Assembly: GCF_011516635.5 (NCBI RefSeq) | Contig: NZ_CP096255.1 | Location: forward strand, 1,920,501-1,984,500 | Length of the DNA: 64,000 nucleotides | Direction of reading: 5' to 3' | Origin: Bradyrhizobium barranii subsp. apii | Lineage (GTDB): Bacteria > Pseudomonadota > Alphaproteobacteria > Rhizobiales > Xanthobacteraceae | The notes under the pieces: generated by a model | Told to the model about the DNA's origin: nothing | The model's database searches: none | The model's input: the letters and a program-made list of their open reading frames with translations, nothing else | Position numbers and translations under genes: made by a program | Part shown: positions 48,284-56,946 of the stretch, piece by piece | Layout: every line of letters starts with the position of its first letter | Numbering within the stretch: the first letter of the stretch is position 1

Positions 48284-49114
48284 TCACGTCCCTTTCGCCA
48301 TCTTCTCCAGCTTCCGCTGCAACGGCGCCCAATAGGTGCCGGGGCGGAAGCGCTGCAACAAGTCCATGAAGCGGGCGTCGTTGCCGATCAGGATGCGGGG
48401 CTGGTTGTTCTCGATGCCCTTGATGATGCGCAGCGCGGCGTCTTTCGGCGTGGTCTTTGCCGCGTTCTCGAACCGCTCGATCGATTGCGCGCGGCGCGCA
48501 TTGTCGGTGACGCCGACCCCGGTGCGCGAATTGCGCGCGATGGCGGTGGCGACGCCGCCGGGATGCACCACCGACAGTTTTACGGGGCTGCCCGCGACCG
48601 CAAGCTCGTGCCGCACGCTCTCGGAAAAACCGCGCACCGCGAACTTGGCGGCGGCATAGGCCGACTGTCCGGGCGGCGCGATGATGCCGAAGATCGAGGA
48701 GAGGTTGACGATGTGCGCCTCTGCCAGCGTCTTCAGGTGCGGCAGGAAGGCGCGCGTGCCGTGCACCACGCCCCAGAAATTGATGTCGAACAGCCACTCC
48801 ATCTGCGCCTGGTCGATCTCCTCGAACGTGCCCATCAGCGCCACGCCGGCATTGTTGATGACAATGCCGAGCGCGGGATGCGCCGCGATCGCATCACGCG
48901 CGAACCCTGCGATGTCGCTGGGCTCGCTGACGTCGACGCGATGCACGCTGACTTTGCGTGCGGCACCGATCTCGGCGGCGAGCGTCTTCAATCCAGCCTC
49001 GTCGCGATCGGCGAGGGCGAGATCGCAGCCTCGGTTGCCGAGCTCGATCGCCAGCGCGCGCCCGATGCCGCTCGCCGCTCCCGTGATGGCGGCGGCGCCG
49101 CGAATGGCAGTCAT
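48284..49114 (-). CDS. Short-chain dehydrogenase/reductase
   Basis: The product is 276 residues from ATG 49114. The cofactor loop is AAITGAASGIGRALAIEL, with Asp in ALADRDEAGL suggesting NAD or mixed preference. NNAGVALMGTFEE, the Ser of LSSIFGIIAPPGQ and the YAAAKFAVRGFSES motif (Tyr-x3-Lys) complete the classical SDR site. The C-terminal part with RNSRTGVGVTDNARRAQ and FMDLLQRFRPGTYW is like membrane-associated acyl or sterol reductases of the DltE/YqjQ-type group. The substrate is unknown. Confidence 0.88.
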   Translation of the reverse strand: MTAIRGAAAITGAASGIGRALAIELGNRGCDLALADRDEAGLKTLAAEIGAARKVSVHRVDVSEPSDIAGFARDAIAAHPALGIVINNAGVALMGTFEEIDQAQMEWLFDINFWGVVHGTRAFLPHLKTLAEAHIVNLSSIFGIIAPPGQSAYAAAKFAVRGFSESVRHELAVAGSPVKLSVVHPGGVATAIARNSRTGVGVTDNARRAQSIERFENAAKTTPKDAALRIIKGIENNQPRILIGNDARFMDLLQRFRPGTYWAPLQRKLEKMAKGT

Positions 49115-49233
49115 GATGTCCCCCCGTCGAGCCGGTCATGTGGAACTATGATTTACATTTTTCATGATGGAACTGAACCACCGGCGAACTGGCTCCTTAA
49201 CATAGGTTACACAAGCAAGCATTGGAGTGGCCC

Positions 49234-49608
49234 ATGGGACAGGCAGAACCATTTCGCGCAACGGCGCTGATCGTCGAAGATGACGTCATGCAACGGGAGA
49301 TGCTCAGTCTTCTGCTGGAGGAGAGCGGCTACCAGGTCATCCAGTGCGACAGCGCCGAGGCGGCCCAGCGGGTGCTCGACAAGAGCGCTGGCGCGCTCTG
49401 TCTGATGCTGACGGACGTTCAGCTTGCGGGGCGCATGACCGGGGTCGAGCTCGCACACGTCGCCAAGGACCGCAATCCAAAGCTCGACATCGTCGTCACC
49501 TCCGGCCGCCCCTTGGCGCAGTCGTTGCCCGACGGCGCGAAATTCTGGGCCAAGCCGTGGGCTCCGCTCGACGTGCTCCGCGAGGCCGAGCTCGCGCAGC
49601 TGTCCTGA
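49234..49608 (+). CDS. Single-domain response regulator
   Basis: The product is 124 residues from ATG 49234, with TTGGAG about nine bases before it. The receiver fold has acidic residues in TALIVEDDVMQREMLSLLLE, phospho-Asp in LCLMLTDVQLAGRMTGVELA, Thr/Ser in DIVVTSGRPLAQ, and Lys in AKFWAKPWAPLDVL. It has no output domain, like the small receivers that follow PAS or FIST kinases in rhizobia. No kinase is adjacent, so the partner is elsewhere. Confidence 0.88.
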   Translation: MGQAEPFRATALIVEDDVMQREMLSLLLEESGYQVIQCDSAEAAQRVLDKSAGALCLMLTDVQLAGRMTGVELAHVAKDRNPKLDIVVTSGRPLAQSLPDGAKFWAKPWAPLDVLREAELAQLS

Positions 49609-49663
49609 CGGTTGATCCGGGGGCTCGCTTTCTTGCCGTGAGGCGGGGTGATAGGGTCTGCCG

Positions 49664-50275
49664 ATGACCTTGTCCTTCCTGCTCACCTCGCTCATCGTCG
49701 TCGCCTCGCCCGGCACCGGCGTGCTCTACACCCTGGCTGCGGCGCTGACCCGCGGCTCGCGCGCGAGCATCGCCGCCGCCTTCGGCTGCACGCTCGGGAT
49801 CGTGCCGCACATGATAGCTGCGATGCTCGGGCTTGCCGCGGTGCTGCACACCAGTGCGCTTGCCTTTGCCGCGCTGAAATGGGGCGGCGTCGCCTATCTG
49901 CTCTACATGTCCTGGCAGGCGCTGCGTGAGACCGGAGCGCTGGCGGTCGATGGCGAGATCAGGGAGCGGTCGAGCCGCCGCGTCATCGTCACCGGCTTCC
50001 TGATCAACATCCTCAATCCGAAACTGTCGATCTTCTTCCTGGCCTTTCTGCCGCAGTTCATTGCGGTGGATGAAGCCCACGTGCTGGCGCGGATGCTGGA
50101 ATTGAGCGGCACCTTCATGGCGATGACCTTTGCGGTGTTCGTCCTCTACGGCCTCTGTGCGGCGTCGGTGCGCGAGCGCGTCATCTCCCGCCCGCGTGTC
50201 ATGGCCTGGCTGCGCCGCAGCTTTGCCGCCGGCTTTGCCGCGCTTGGTGCCAAGCTGGCGTTTGCGGAGCGGTAG
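49664..50275 (+). CDS. LysE-family amino acid exporter (second)
   Basis: This 203-residue six-span protein starts MTLSFLLTSLIVVASPGTGV (S-P-G-T, the family opening), has GSRASIAAAFGCTLGIVPHM, WGGVAYLLYMSWQALRETG, and FLINILNPKLSIFFLAFLPQ with N-P-K. It is more distant from the exporter at 36726 than from RhtB-type homoserine exporters. The substrate is unknown. The start is ATG 49664. Confidence 0.9.
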   Translation: MTLSFLLTSLIVVASPGTGVLYTLAAALTRGSRASIAAAFGCTLGIVPHMIAAMLGLAAVLHTSALAFAALKWGGVAYLLYMSWQALRETGALAVDGEIRERSSRRVIVTGFLINILNPKLSIFFLAFLPQFIAVDEAHVLARMLELSGTFMAMTFAVFVLYGLCAASVRERVISRPRVMAWLRRSFAAGFAALGAKLAFAER

Positions 50276-50330
50276 GCTTCGCCTTCATCTCTCCCCGCTT
50301 GCGGGGAGACGCCGCAGCTGAGTGCGGCCA

Positions 50331-50356
50331 ATAAAAAAGCGGGCCTTGCGCCCGCC
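50331..50356 (-). terminator. Terminator of the lysine-rich micro-gene
   Basis: On the minus strand GGCGGGC and GCCCGC form a stem followed by six T, about 70 bases after the stop of the micro-ORF at 50429. A second stronger hairpin (GCCCGGG arms, 50379-50413) lies between. Confidence 0.7.
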
Positions 50357-50428
50357 ATCCCTAGACTCTCTCGACCTTACCCGACGCCCGGGCGGAGCGA
50401 GGCTCCACCCGGGCAAAGAACATGCTGG

Positions 50429-50491
50429 CTACTTCTTCTTCGCGGCCTTCTTGGCCTTTTTCTTCGTCGCCTTCTTCGCTTTCTTAGCCAT
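50429..50491 (-). CDS. Lysine-rich micro-protein (20 residues)
   Basis: A 21-codon frame encodes MAKKAKKATKKKAKKAAKKK, only Lys, Ala, Thr and Met. GAGAGGA lies five bases before the ATG at 50491, an excellent ribosome site, and two hairpins with a T run follow. It resembles the basic tail of histone H1-like proteins and the start of the protein at 58734. It probably binds nucleic acid, but that is inference from composition. Confidence 0.6.
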   Translation of the reverse strand: MAKKAKKATKKKAKKAAKKK

Positions 50492-50907
50492 AGTATCCTC
50501 TCAAGGGTTCATGGTTAAACGCGACACGAGGGATGCTCGGCGGAGGGCCAGCCTCGCAACATCCTCGACCACAAACTCAGCAGATTCGCGGGCGGCTGCC
50601 CCGTGCTGTCACATCTGTGTCATTACGTTATCCACAGCTCAGATGCATTTTCGGGTGATTTTTGCCCACGAATCCGCATCGCGATGCGCATCGGCGTGAC
50701 CGCGCAGGGAGGCCGCGACAAGCCTAACGATCCGATAATCGCGGCGCACTGTTCATGAATCCAAAACCAAGGGCGAGCTTTCGCAGATCGCGGTGAGGTT
50801 CCGTTAAGTGCAATCCGCGCATTCTTCTCCGCAAGAACGCGGGGAAGGGTCATGGACGAACGGCTGCCAGAGACGGGGGGTGCGACGCTGCGCGTGCCGC
50901 ACGCACC
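50492..50907. other. Intergenic with a single DnaA-box-like site
   Basis: This stretch holds a perfect DnaA-box consensus TTATCCACA at 50628-50636, but only one and without an AT-rich unwinding region. Otherwise no gene or RNA is seen. It includes the promoters of the micro-gene (minus) and of the GGDEF gene (plus). Confidence 0.45.
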
Positions 50908-52119
50908 ATGCTGAACGTACCGACACTCTGGACGGTCTTTGTCGTCAACTTCCTGGCGCTTGGCCTGATCTGGGCCTACGTGACGCGCTCCTATCCGAAA
51001 TTTGAGGCCGCGCGATTCTGGATGGCATCGTCGTTCATCGGCGCCACCGGCGCGATGACGGCCCTGGTCCGCCTGTTCGTCGCCTCTCCCCTGCCGCTTC
51101 TTATCGGCGCTGCCGGTGTCATCGCGGCGAGCTGCCTCGCCGCCATGGGCATTCAGCGTTTCTATGACCGGCCGGTCGCATGGCGCGTCATGACCGCAAC
51201 GGGGGTGCTAAGCCTCGCCGGCGTCGTGTTCTTCATGGTCGGCTTCGAGCACATGCAGCTGCGCATGCTCAGCTACACGCTCGGCCAGGCCTTGCCGCTG
51301 GTGCTGGCGCTGCGTCTGCTCCTTGCGCCGCGGGAGGGCCGCGTCAGCCCGGGCGCGCGGCTGTCCGGCATCGTCATCCTCACCATCATCGGGATCTTTG
51401 CGGTTCGCACGCTGGGCAATCTGCTCGGCCACGATTTCTCGGCGCGCGCCGGCGGTCAGGCTCATGGCGTCATGGTGCTGGGCCTCCTGTTCCTGTCGAT
51501 GACGCTCAATTTCGGCTTTCTGCTGATGGCGATGGATCGCCTGCGCAACGAGGTCGCCGACCTCGCGCTGCTCGACGATCTCACGGGCGTCGCCAACCGG
51601 CGCCATTTGTTGCAGCGCCTGTCCGAGGAATGCGCCCGGTCTGAGCGCAGCGGCGAGCCGTTCTCGCTGCTGGTGATCGATCTCGACGGCTTCAAGGTCA
51701 TCAATGACTCCCATGGTCACGCCGCGGGCGATGCCTGCTTGCGGCACTTCACCCTGATGGCGCAAACGCGGCTGCGGCCGGGCGACATGCTCGCCCGCAC
51801 CGGCGGCGACGAGTTCTGCGTCGTGCTGCCGTCCTCGTCCCTGCGCGAGGCTGCCGCGATCGCCCGCCGCGTGCTCGAGGTCTGCCGTCAGGACGCCGCG
51901 GCCTGTACAACCAGGGACATCCCGATCGCGATCTCGATCGGCGTTGCCGAATGGGACCACGGCATCGGCCAGTTTCCGGACCGCCTCATCGCCCATGCCG
52001 ACCACGCCCTCTATGACGCCAAGAAAAACGGCAAGAACGACTTTGCCGTCTACGATCCGGCCCCGCCGCTCTCGCCTGAGCGGCCCGGGCTCGGCGAGGC
52101 CACGCGCAAATTCGCATAA
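50908..52119 (+). CDS. Membrane-bound diguanylate cyclase (GGDEF)
   Basis: The product is 403 residues from ATG 50908. The N-terminal 210 residues contain six or seven hydrophobic spans (VFVVNFLALGLIWAYVTRSY first). The GGDEF domain starts at LALLDDLTGVANRRHLLQRL. The active-site motif is MLARTGGDEFCVVLP, intact, and an inhibitory site R-P-G-D precedes it by five residues. It should make cyclic-di-GMP from two GTP and be product-inhibited. There is no EAL domain. The input signal of the membrane part is unknown. Confidence 0.93.
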   Translation: MLNVPTLWTVFVVNFLALGLIWAYVTRSYPKFEAARFWMASSFIGATGAMTALVRLFVASPLPLLIGAAGVIAASCLAAMGIQRFYDRPVAWRVMTATGVLSLAGVVFFMVGFEHMQLRMLSYTLGQALPLVLALRLLLAPREGRVSPGARLSGIVILTIIGIFAVRTLGNLLGHDFSARAGGQAHGVMVLGLLFLSMTLNFGFLLMAMDRLRNEVADLALLDDLTGVANRRHLLQRLSEECARSERSGEPFSLLVIDLDGFKVINDSHGHAAGDACLRHFTLMAQTRLRPGDMLARTGGDEFCVVLPSSSLREAAAIARRVLEVCRQDAAACTTRDIPIAISIGVAEWDHGIGQFPDRLIAHADHALYDAKKNGKNDFAVYDPAPPLSPERPGLGEATRKFA

Positions 52120-52153
52120 AGCCTGCTACGATTTGGGTCCGCCTTGGACCCGT

Positions 52154-52780
52154 ATGATGATCCTCCGCCTGCTCGCGGCTTTTCTCGCCGCCCTTGTTCT
52201 GCTCACCCCAGCCGCCGCAACGGACGCCGAGCTCGCGAAGATCGCGCGCGTCTCCGGCACGCCTGACATTCCCGGCCTGAAAATGGTCTGGCTCGCACCA
52301 TGGGGCGATGTCCGCGACGTCCATCCCTGGCGCAACATCATCGTGCACCAGACCGAGGGGCCGACAGGCTCGGCGCGCGGCGGCGCGGCCGAGCAATCGA
52401 AGAACCCGACCCGCCGCGGCGTCACCGTGTGGGTCGAGACCGACGGCACGGTCTATTGGGCGGTCGCCGAGAACCTGGTGCCGACCCATGGCGACGGCGC
52501 CAACCGTAACGACAACAAGTATATCGACAACCGCTCGACCTACCGCCAGGTCGTGCGCGACAACTCGATCGGCGTCGAGTTCGCCGGCAACTATCCGGAT
52601 GTCACCGCGGGCCCGACCGAGGCGCAGGTCGCGGCCTGGAAGATCCTCGTGAAGGTGCTGCGCGCGCGCTACGGCATCCCGCTCGACCACGTCTATGCGC
52701 ACAACTGGATCGACTACAAGGACGCCCGCTATTGCGAAGGCTGCTGGCTCGCGACGCTGGCGCGGATTTGGGGGGAGTGA
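52154..52780 (+). CDS. N-acetylmuramoyl-L-alanine amidase (Amidase_2 type), exported
   Basis: The product is 208 residues from ATG 52154 (a second ATG follows at once). Signal peptide: LRLLAAFLAALVLLTPAAAT. Zinc ligands and active-site segments are WRNIIVHQTEGPTGSARGGA (His), DNSIGVEFAGNYPDVTAGP (Glu region), and LDHVYAHNWIDYKDARYC (His, with Asp/Cys-rich end instead of the usual KxDP). It cleaves the amide between MurNAc and the stem peptide in the periplasm. The altered last motif could mean a different metal geometry. Confidence 0.82.
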   Translation: MMILRLLAAFLAALVLLTPAAATDAELAKIARVSGTPDIPGLKMVWLAPWGDVRDVHPWRNIIVHQTEGPTGSARGGAAEQSKNPTRRGVTVWVETDGTVYWAVAENLVPTHGDGANRNDNKYIDNRSTYRQVVRDNSIGVEFAGNYPDVTAGPTEAQVAAWKILVKVLRARYGIPLDHVYAHNWIDYKDARYCEGCWLATLARIWGE

Positions 52781-52893
52781 CGGGCAGGCGCGTCCGGCAA
52801 ACCGAAGGCCGAAACCTCCGGTGCCGGACGGCCATCGAGAGCGATCGCTATCGGCTCTCATCGCCATCCTAAGTCCACCGCGTCTTCCCAGGC

Positions 52894-53286
52894 TCAGGGG
52901 AATGCCTTGGGAAGATCGGCGGAAGGCTTCGTGACGATCTGGTGCGCGTCGCGCCAGATCACTTCGCGCTGGCGCGAGGTTGTAATCGTGCGCACCGGCA
53001 GGCCACCCTCCTCGAGCAGCCAAGCGCAGTAGCGCGCGCGGCTGACAGCCTCGCGGGCTTGAGGATCGAACCAGCAAATGCCCCAGATCGAATCGCGCCG
53101 CTTGAAGTGACGCGCGATGCGTCCAGGCAGCGGCAGATGCTGCGCGAACCAATTGAACTGGTCCGAGAGCTCATGCCGGATCCAGTCCGGACAGTTGTTT
53201 CGTTGGACATACCAGGACGCACGAAAGAAGCCGCTCTCCACGCGACTGTGCGGGTGGATGAGCGGTGTAACGAACCGCAAATACAT
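52894..53286 (-). CDS. Hypothetical protein, Trp/His-rich
   Basis: This 130-residue basic protein with many aromatics begins MYLRFVTPLIHPHSRVESGF. Later blocks are WYVQRNNCPDWIRHELSDQF, NWFAQHLPLPGRI and ICWFDPQAREAVSRARYCAW. No membrane span or known motif is seen. Proteins of this look are common in Bradyrhizobium, but I cannot name the family. A hairpin GGCGCGACGC/GCGTCGCGCC lies just upstream of its start at 53296-53321. Confidence 0.65.
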   Translation of the reverse strand: MYLRFVTPLIHPHSRVESGFFRASWYVQRNNCPDWIRHELSDQFNWFAQHLPLPGRIARHFKRRDSIWGICWFDPQAREAVSRARYCAWLLEEGGLPVRTITTSRQREVIWRDAHQIVTKPSADLPKAFP

Positions 53287-53574
53287 GACGACACGGCGCG
53301 ACGCCTTTTTGCGTCGCGCCCCTCGCAGCCAGATGCAATGAATGGAGAACAGCCGCGAAGCGGCGTTCAGCTTATGACCGATTGCCGATCAAAGAGGTCG
53401 GCGGTCAGAACGTATCAATCTACTTTTCATGCCGCCTCCCTTGGTTGCGCTGAACAACAAAGGCGCGATATCGCGCCGGGCGGCAGCACATACATCAGCA
53501 AGCGTCCTGCGGCAAGCGTGATCGACAAGGACGATTGAGCGGGAAGCATTCATGACGCGCTCCGGAATGACGAG

Positions 53575-53955
53575 CTAAACCGGCTGCGCCATCCAGCCGA
53601 ACAGCCGCCGCATCAATCCCGGCCGCCGTGGCAATTCCGGCGGGCCGTCCGACGCCAGCACGCGTTTGAAGAAGTAATCCAGGAACACCATGTCGTTCGG
53701 CTCGGTGACGGTGAATTGTTCGTCGCCGAAGAACACGCTGTAATTATAGAAGAACGGGCCCATGAGCGGGATCGTCGCGGTCGAGGCATAGTCCTTGGAG
53801 ATGACGAACTCTGCGGGATCGAGCCCGTGCTCGCGCATCGCCTGCTCGACCAGCGGCAGCTTGCGCATGAACTGGGCGGAGAAGCCGCCGACGGTGGATT
53901 GCAGGATGATCGACACGGTTGGTGTCCGTTCAGTTGAGGCCGCCGGCCCGATCAT
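53575..53955 (-). CDS. Hypothetical protein
   Basis: The product is 126 residues from ATG 53955. A GTG at 53916 would start at VSIILQSTVGGFSAQFMRKL and is equally possible. Other segments are LVEQAMREHGLDPAEFVISK, MGPFFYNYSVFFGDEQFTVT and MVFLDYFFKRVLASDGPPEL. It is soluble, probably alpha/beta. No motif is known to me. Confidence 0.6.
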   Translation of the reverse strand: MIGPAASTERTPTVSIILQSTVGGFSAQFMRKLPLVEQAMREHGLDPAEFVISKDYASTATIPLMGPFFYNYSVFFGDEQFTVTEPNDMVFLDYFFKRVLASDGPPELPRRPGLMRRLFGWMAQPV

Positions 53956-54082
53956 TCTGGGTCGGTCGACCGGACGCGCGGGTTCAAGGCAAGCCCGGTT
54001 CTACGTCGGCCAAGATGAGGAGACTGTGATCGCTGTCTCACTTGGCAAGCCTCTCCGCCAACTGTAGCCACCACCACCGCTG

Positions 54083-54198
54083 TCATCGCCCGGTTCAACC
54101 GGGCGATCCAGTATTCCAGAGGTCTGCGTTGGAGATCTCGCTGTCGGTACTCGCGCCGCGGCGTACGGGATGCCCCGGTCAAGCCGGGGCATGACAGC
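54083..54198. repeat. Two-stem palindromic repeat (copy 2)
   Basis: TCATCGCCCGGTTCAACCGG followed by GCGATCCAGTATTCCAGAG forms one stem. GGCGTACGGGATGCCCCGG followed by TCAAGCCGGGGCATGACAG forms the other. It matches the plan of the copy at 48147 with other loop bases. Confidence 0.7.
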
Positions 54199-54273
54199 GA
54201 GTGTGGAGGTGTGGCGCGCGTCGCATCGCGCGGAGAAAGCACGGCGGATCACTCAAACAGAGCATCGCCGCAA

Positions 54274-54303
54274 ACAAAAAAGCCGGCGTTGCCGCCGGCT
54301 TTC
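54274..54303 (-). terminator. Terminator of rpoH
   Basis: On the minus strand AGCCGGCG and CGCCGGCT with a four-base loop are followed by six T, 45 bases after the rpoH stop. Confidence 0.85.
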
Positions 54304-54347
54304 TGTCTCTTGTCGATCCGCCAATATCTACCGCGAGAAAAGCCCGC

Positions 54348-55247
54348 TTAATGCGCGGCTTCCAGCGCGGCCTGTTCCGCCCGTGCGATCGTGCCCTTGA
54401 CCGCGGCCTGCACCTTTTCAAAGGCGCGGACTTCGATCTGGCGCACGCGCTCGCGCGACACGCCGAACTCGGCGGCAAGGTCTTCCAGCGTCATCGGCTC
54501 ATCGGCGAGGCGGCGAGCCTCGAAGATGCGGCGTTCGCGCGGGTTGAGCACGCCCATGGCGCCGTTCAGCGCGTCACGGCGTTCGTCATACTCCTCGTGC
54601 TCCGCCAGCATGGCTTCCTGGTTGGGCGTGTTGTCGACCAGCCAGTCCTGCCACTCGCCGGCTTCGCCGTCATCGCGGATCGGTGCGTTGAGCGACGCGT
54701 CGCCACCGAGGCGGCGGTTCATGTCGATCACGTCCTGATCGGTGACGCCGAGGCGCTTGGCAATGATCTTCACCTGGTCGGGGCGGAGATCGCCCTCGTC
54801 CAGCGCGTTGATCTTGCTCTTCGCCTTGCGCAGGTTGAAGAACAGCTTCTTCTGGTTCGCGGTGGTGCCCATCTTCACGAGCGACCAGGAACGCAGGATG
54901 TACTCTTGAATCGACGCCTTGATCCACCACATCGCGTAGGTGGCGAGACGGAACCCCTTTTCGGGTTCGAAACGCTTCACCGCCTGCATGAGGCCGACAT
55001 TGCCTTCCGAGACGACCTCGGAGATCGGCAGGCCGTAGCCGCGATAGCCCATGGCGATCTTGGCCACGAGGCGGAGATGGCTGGTGACGAGTTGGTGCGC
55101 CGCGTCGCGATCGTCATGCTCACGCCAACGCTTGGCGAGCATGTATTCCAGCTGGGGTTCCAGCATCGGGAACTTGCGGATCTCGGCGAGGTAGCGAGAA
55201 AGGCCGGATTCTCCATTGAGGACCGGCAAAGCAGCGGTACGGGCCAT
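54348..55247 (-). CDS. rpoH: Heat-shock sigma factor RpoH (sigma-32)
   Basis: The product is 299 residues from ATG 55247 (MARTAALPVLNGESGLSRYL), with GGAGG before it. Region 2 is VSEGNVGLMQAVKRFEPEKG and FRLATYAMWWIKASIQEYIL. The RpoH box, specific for this class, appears as NQKKLFFNLRKAKSKINALD. Region 4.2 is MTLEDLAAEFGVSRERVRQI. Alphaproteobacteria often have two or three rpoH paralogues, and this copy cannot be numbered from sequence alone. A leader of about 120 bases lies before it. Confidence 0.95.
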   Translation of the reverse strand: MARTAALPVLNGESGLSRYLAEIRKFPMLEPQLEYMLAKRWREHDDRDAAHQLVTSHLRLVAKIAMGYRGYGLPISEVVSEGNVGLMQAVKRFEPEKGFRLATYAMWWIKASIQEYILRSWSLVKMGTTANQKKLFFNLRKAKSKINALDEGDLRPDQVKIIAKRLGVTDQDVIDMNRRLGGDASLNAPIRDDGEAGEWQDWLVDNTPNQEAMLAEHEEYDERRDALNGAMGVLNPRERRIFEARRLADEPMTLEDLAAEFGVSRERVRQIEVRAFEKVQAAVKGTIARAEQAALEAAH

Positions 55248-55463
55248 GATGAAGCCCTCCAAGGTTCAGGCCCCCGATAGCGGCGGGCCAGGCAGACGAC
55301 CGCTGTGTTAAAGCCGGCCGTAGCTGCGATGTTCCGTTGGTCATTTCCAACGCAAGCGCAATATACCCCAAGGGGGGTCAAAAAGGGAAGGATTGCTGAC
55401 GTCACGTCCCCGTGTGGCAGCTATAACTTTTTGTAATGTAACGCTTTTCCAAGGTGGCCTGCG

Positions 55464-56471
55464 TCATAGCGCCGCTTTCAGAGCGCCCTGAAGGAGAAGC
55501 AAATCCTTCGGCAGAGGCGCTTCCCAGTGGAGTAATTCTCCGGTTCTCGGGTGCTCCAATACCAGCAAATAGGCATGCAGGGCCTGCCGTCCAAGCGTGG
55601 CCAGAGTCGCCTGCGACTCCGGGCCGAGGTGGTTCGCCTTGGTCTTGAAATGCGGGCCATAGACGGCGTCGCCCATCAGGGGATGGCCGATATGGGCAAG
55701 GTGGACGCGAATCTGGTGGGTGCGTCCGGTCTCGAGCTCGCAGGCGAGCAGGGAGGCGATCGGCTTGCCGTCACGCCCCGCAAAACTCTCCAGAAGCTCC
55801 CAATGCGTCACCGCCTCGCGGCCGCCCTGGCGCACCGCCATCTTCTCGCGCGCATATGGGTGGCGGTCGATCGGCGCATCGACGGTGCCGCGGTGGCGTC
55901 CTGGCAGCCCCCAAGCGAAGGCCATGTAGCCGCGGCGCATCGCACCCGTCCGGCCGTGGTCGGCGAATTGCGCGGTGAGCGAGGCATGGGCGAGGTCGTT
56001 CTTGGCGACCACCATCAGCCCGGTCGTGTCCTTGTCGAGCCGGTGCACGATGCCGGGCCGGCGTACCCCGCCGATGCCGGAGAGCGAGCCGCCGCAATGG
56101 GCGATCAGCGCATTGACCAGCGTGCCGGTCTCGTGGCCGGCCGCGGGGTGCACGACGAGGCCCTTCGGCTTGTTGAGGACGACGATGTCGTCGTCCTCGA
56201 ACACGATATCGAGGGCGATGTCCTCGCCCTTGGGCTCGGGCGGGGCCGCCTCCGGCACGTCGATTGTGATCGTATCGCCGGATGTGACGTGATAAGCGGG
56301 GTCGCGGATCGCGGAGTCCTTGAGGCTCACCGCGCCCGCCAAAATCAGGGCTTTCAGCCTCGATCGCGACAGGTCGGTGAGGTGCGCCGCCAGCACGCGG
56401 TCGAGCCGGGCCGAGCCCTCGTCGCCGGCGACGACAACTTCCAACCTTTGCGCAGAGCCTGAGCTATCCAT
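55464..56471 (-). CDS. RluD-type 23S rRNA pseudouridine synthase
   Basis: The product is 335 residues from ATG 56471. The N-terminal S4 domain is in GSARLDRVLAAHLTDLSRSR, then LKALILAGAVSLKD. The catalytic Asp motif is GIVHRLDKDTTGLMVVAKND (H-R-L-D). Further marks are RRGYMAFAWG, LACELETGRTHQIRVHLAHI and ALHAYLLVLEHPRTGE. It belongs to the RluC/RluD group. Which uridines it modifies needs comparison. Its start codon overlaps the start of the divergent small gene by two bases. Confidence 0.9.
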   Translation of the reverse strand: MDSSGSAQRLEVVVAGDEGSARLDRVLAAHLTDLSRSRLKALILAGAVSLKDSAIRDPAYHVTSGDTITIDVPEAAPPEPKGEDIALDIVFEDDDIVVLNKPKGLVVHPAAGHETGTLVNALIAHCGGSLSGIGGVRRPGIVHRLDKDTTGLMVVAKNDLAHASLTAQFADHGRTGAMRRGYMAFAWGLPGRHRGTVDAPIDRHPYAREKMAVRQGGREAVTHWELLESFAGRDGKPIASLLACELETGRTHQIRVHLAHIGHPLMGDAVYGPHFKTKANHLGPESQATLATLGRQALHAYLLVLEHPRTGELLHWEAPLPKDLLLLQGALKAAL

Positions 56472-56814
56472 GACGACGTCTGATACCGCTGTTCCCGAAC
56501 CGAGCCCCGAGCAGGCCGCGCTGTTCGCGCGGGTGCGGCGGATGATGCTGATCGCGGGGTTGACCACAGCGCTGGCAATCTGCGCCGTCCTGATTGCGGT
56601 GGGCTACCGCCTTTTCAAGTCGGAGGGAAGGGCGTCCGAAATGGCCGGCGACGTCACCGCCGCCCTGCCCAAGGGCGCCAGGATCGTCTCGACCGGGGTC
56701 GCCGGCGATCGCCTCGTCGTCACACTGGACGTGGGCGGCCTCATCGAGATCCGCACCTTCGACGCCCACACCCTGAAGCCGGCCGGAAAGCTGAAATTTG
56801 CCAATGAGCCGTAA
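56470..56814 (+). CDS. Small membrane-anchored protein (DUF6476-like)
   Basis: The product is 114 residues from ATG 56470. After a polar N-terminus (MTTSDTAVPEPSPEQAALFA) there is one span (MMLIAGLTTALAICAVLIAV) and then a compact beta domain with LPKGARIVSTGVAGDRLVVT and GLIEIRTFDAHTLKPAGKL. This matches small DUF6476-like proteins of alphaproteobacteria that lie next to the RluD-type gene. The function is unknown. The ATG shares bases with the divergent start codon. Confidence 0.75.
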   Translation: MTTSDTAVPEPSPEQAALFARVRRMMLIAGLTTALAICAVLIAVGYRLFKSEGRASEMAGDVTAALPKGARIVSTGVAGDRLVVTLDVGGLIEIRTFDAHTLKPAGKLKFANEP

Positions 56815-56871
56815 AAGGCTCGTTCGGGTCCTTGCGGCGGACAAATTTCGAGGTTATTGGCTAGCCCTCAC

Positions 56872-56946
56872 GCTCCCTTCGTCTAGCGGTTAGGACGCGG
56901 CCCTCTCAAGGCTGAAACAGGGGTTCGATTCCCCTAGGGAGCGCCA
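56872..56946 (+). tRNA. tRNA-Glu (CTC)
   Basis: This is a 75-base cloverleaf with encoded CCA. The acceptor GCTCCCT pairs with AGGGAGC, the anticodon arm is GCCCTCTCAAGGC-like with CTC, and the T arm is AGGGG-TTCGATT-CCCCT. Accessory sequence starts right after its 3' end, so it may be an integration site. Confidence 0.93.

Noticed and set aside
50628..50636. Perfect DnaA box (TTATCCACA) in an intergenic region, considered as an origin
   Set aside because: There is only one box, no AT-rich unwinding stretch and no origin-type neighbours (dnaA, hemE, parAB). Single boxes occur by chance.
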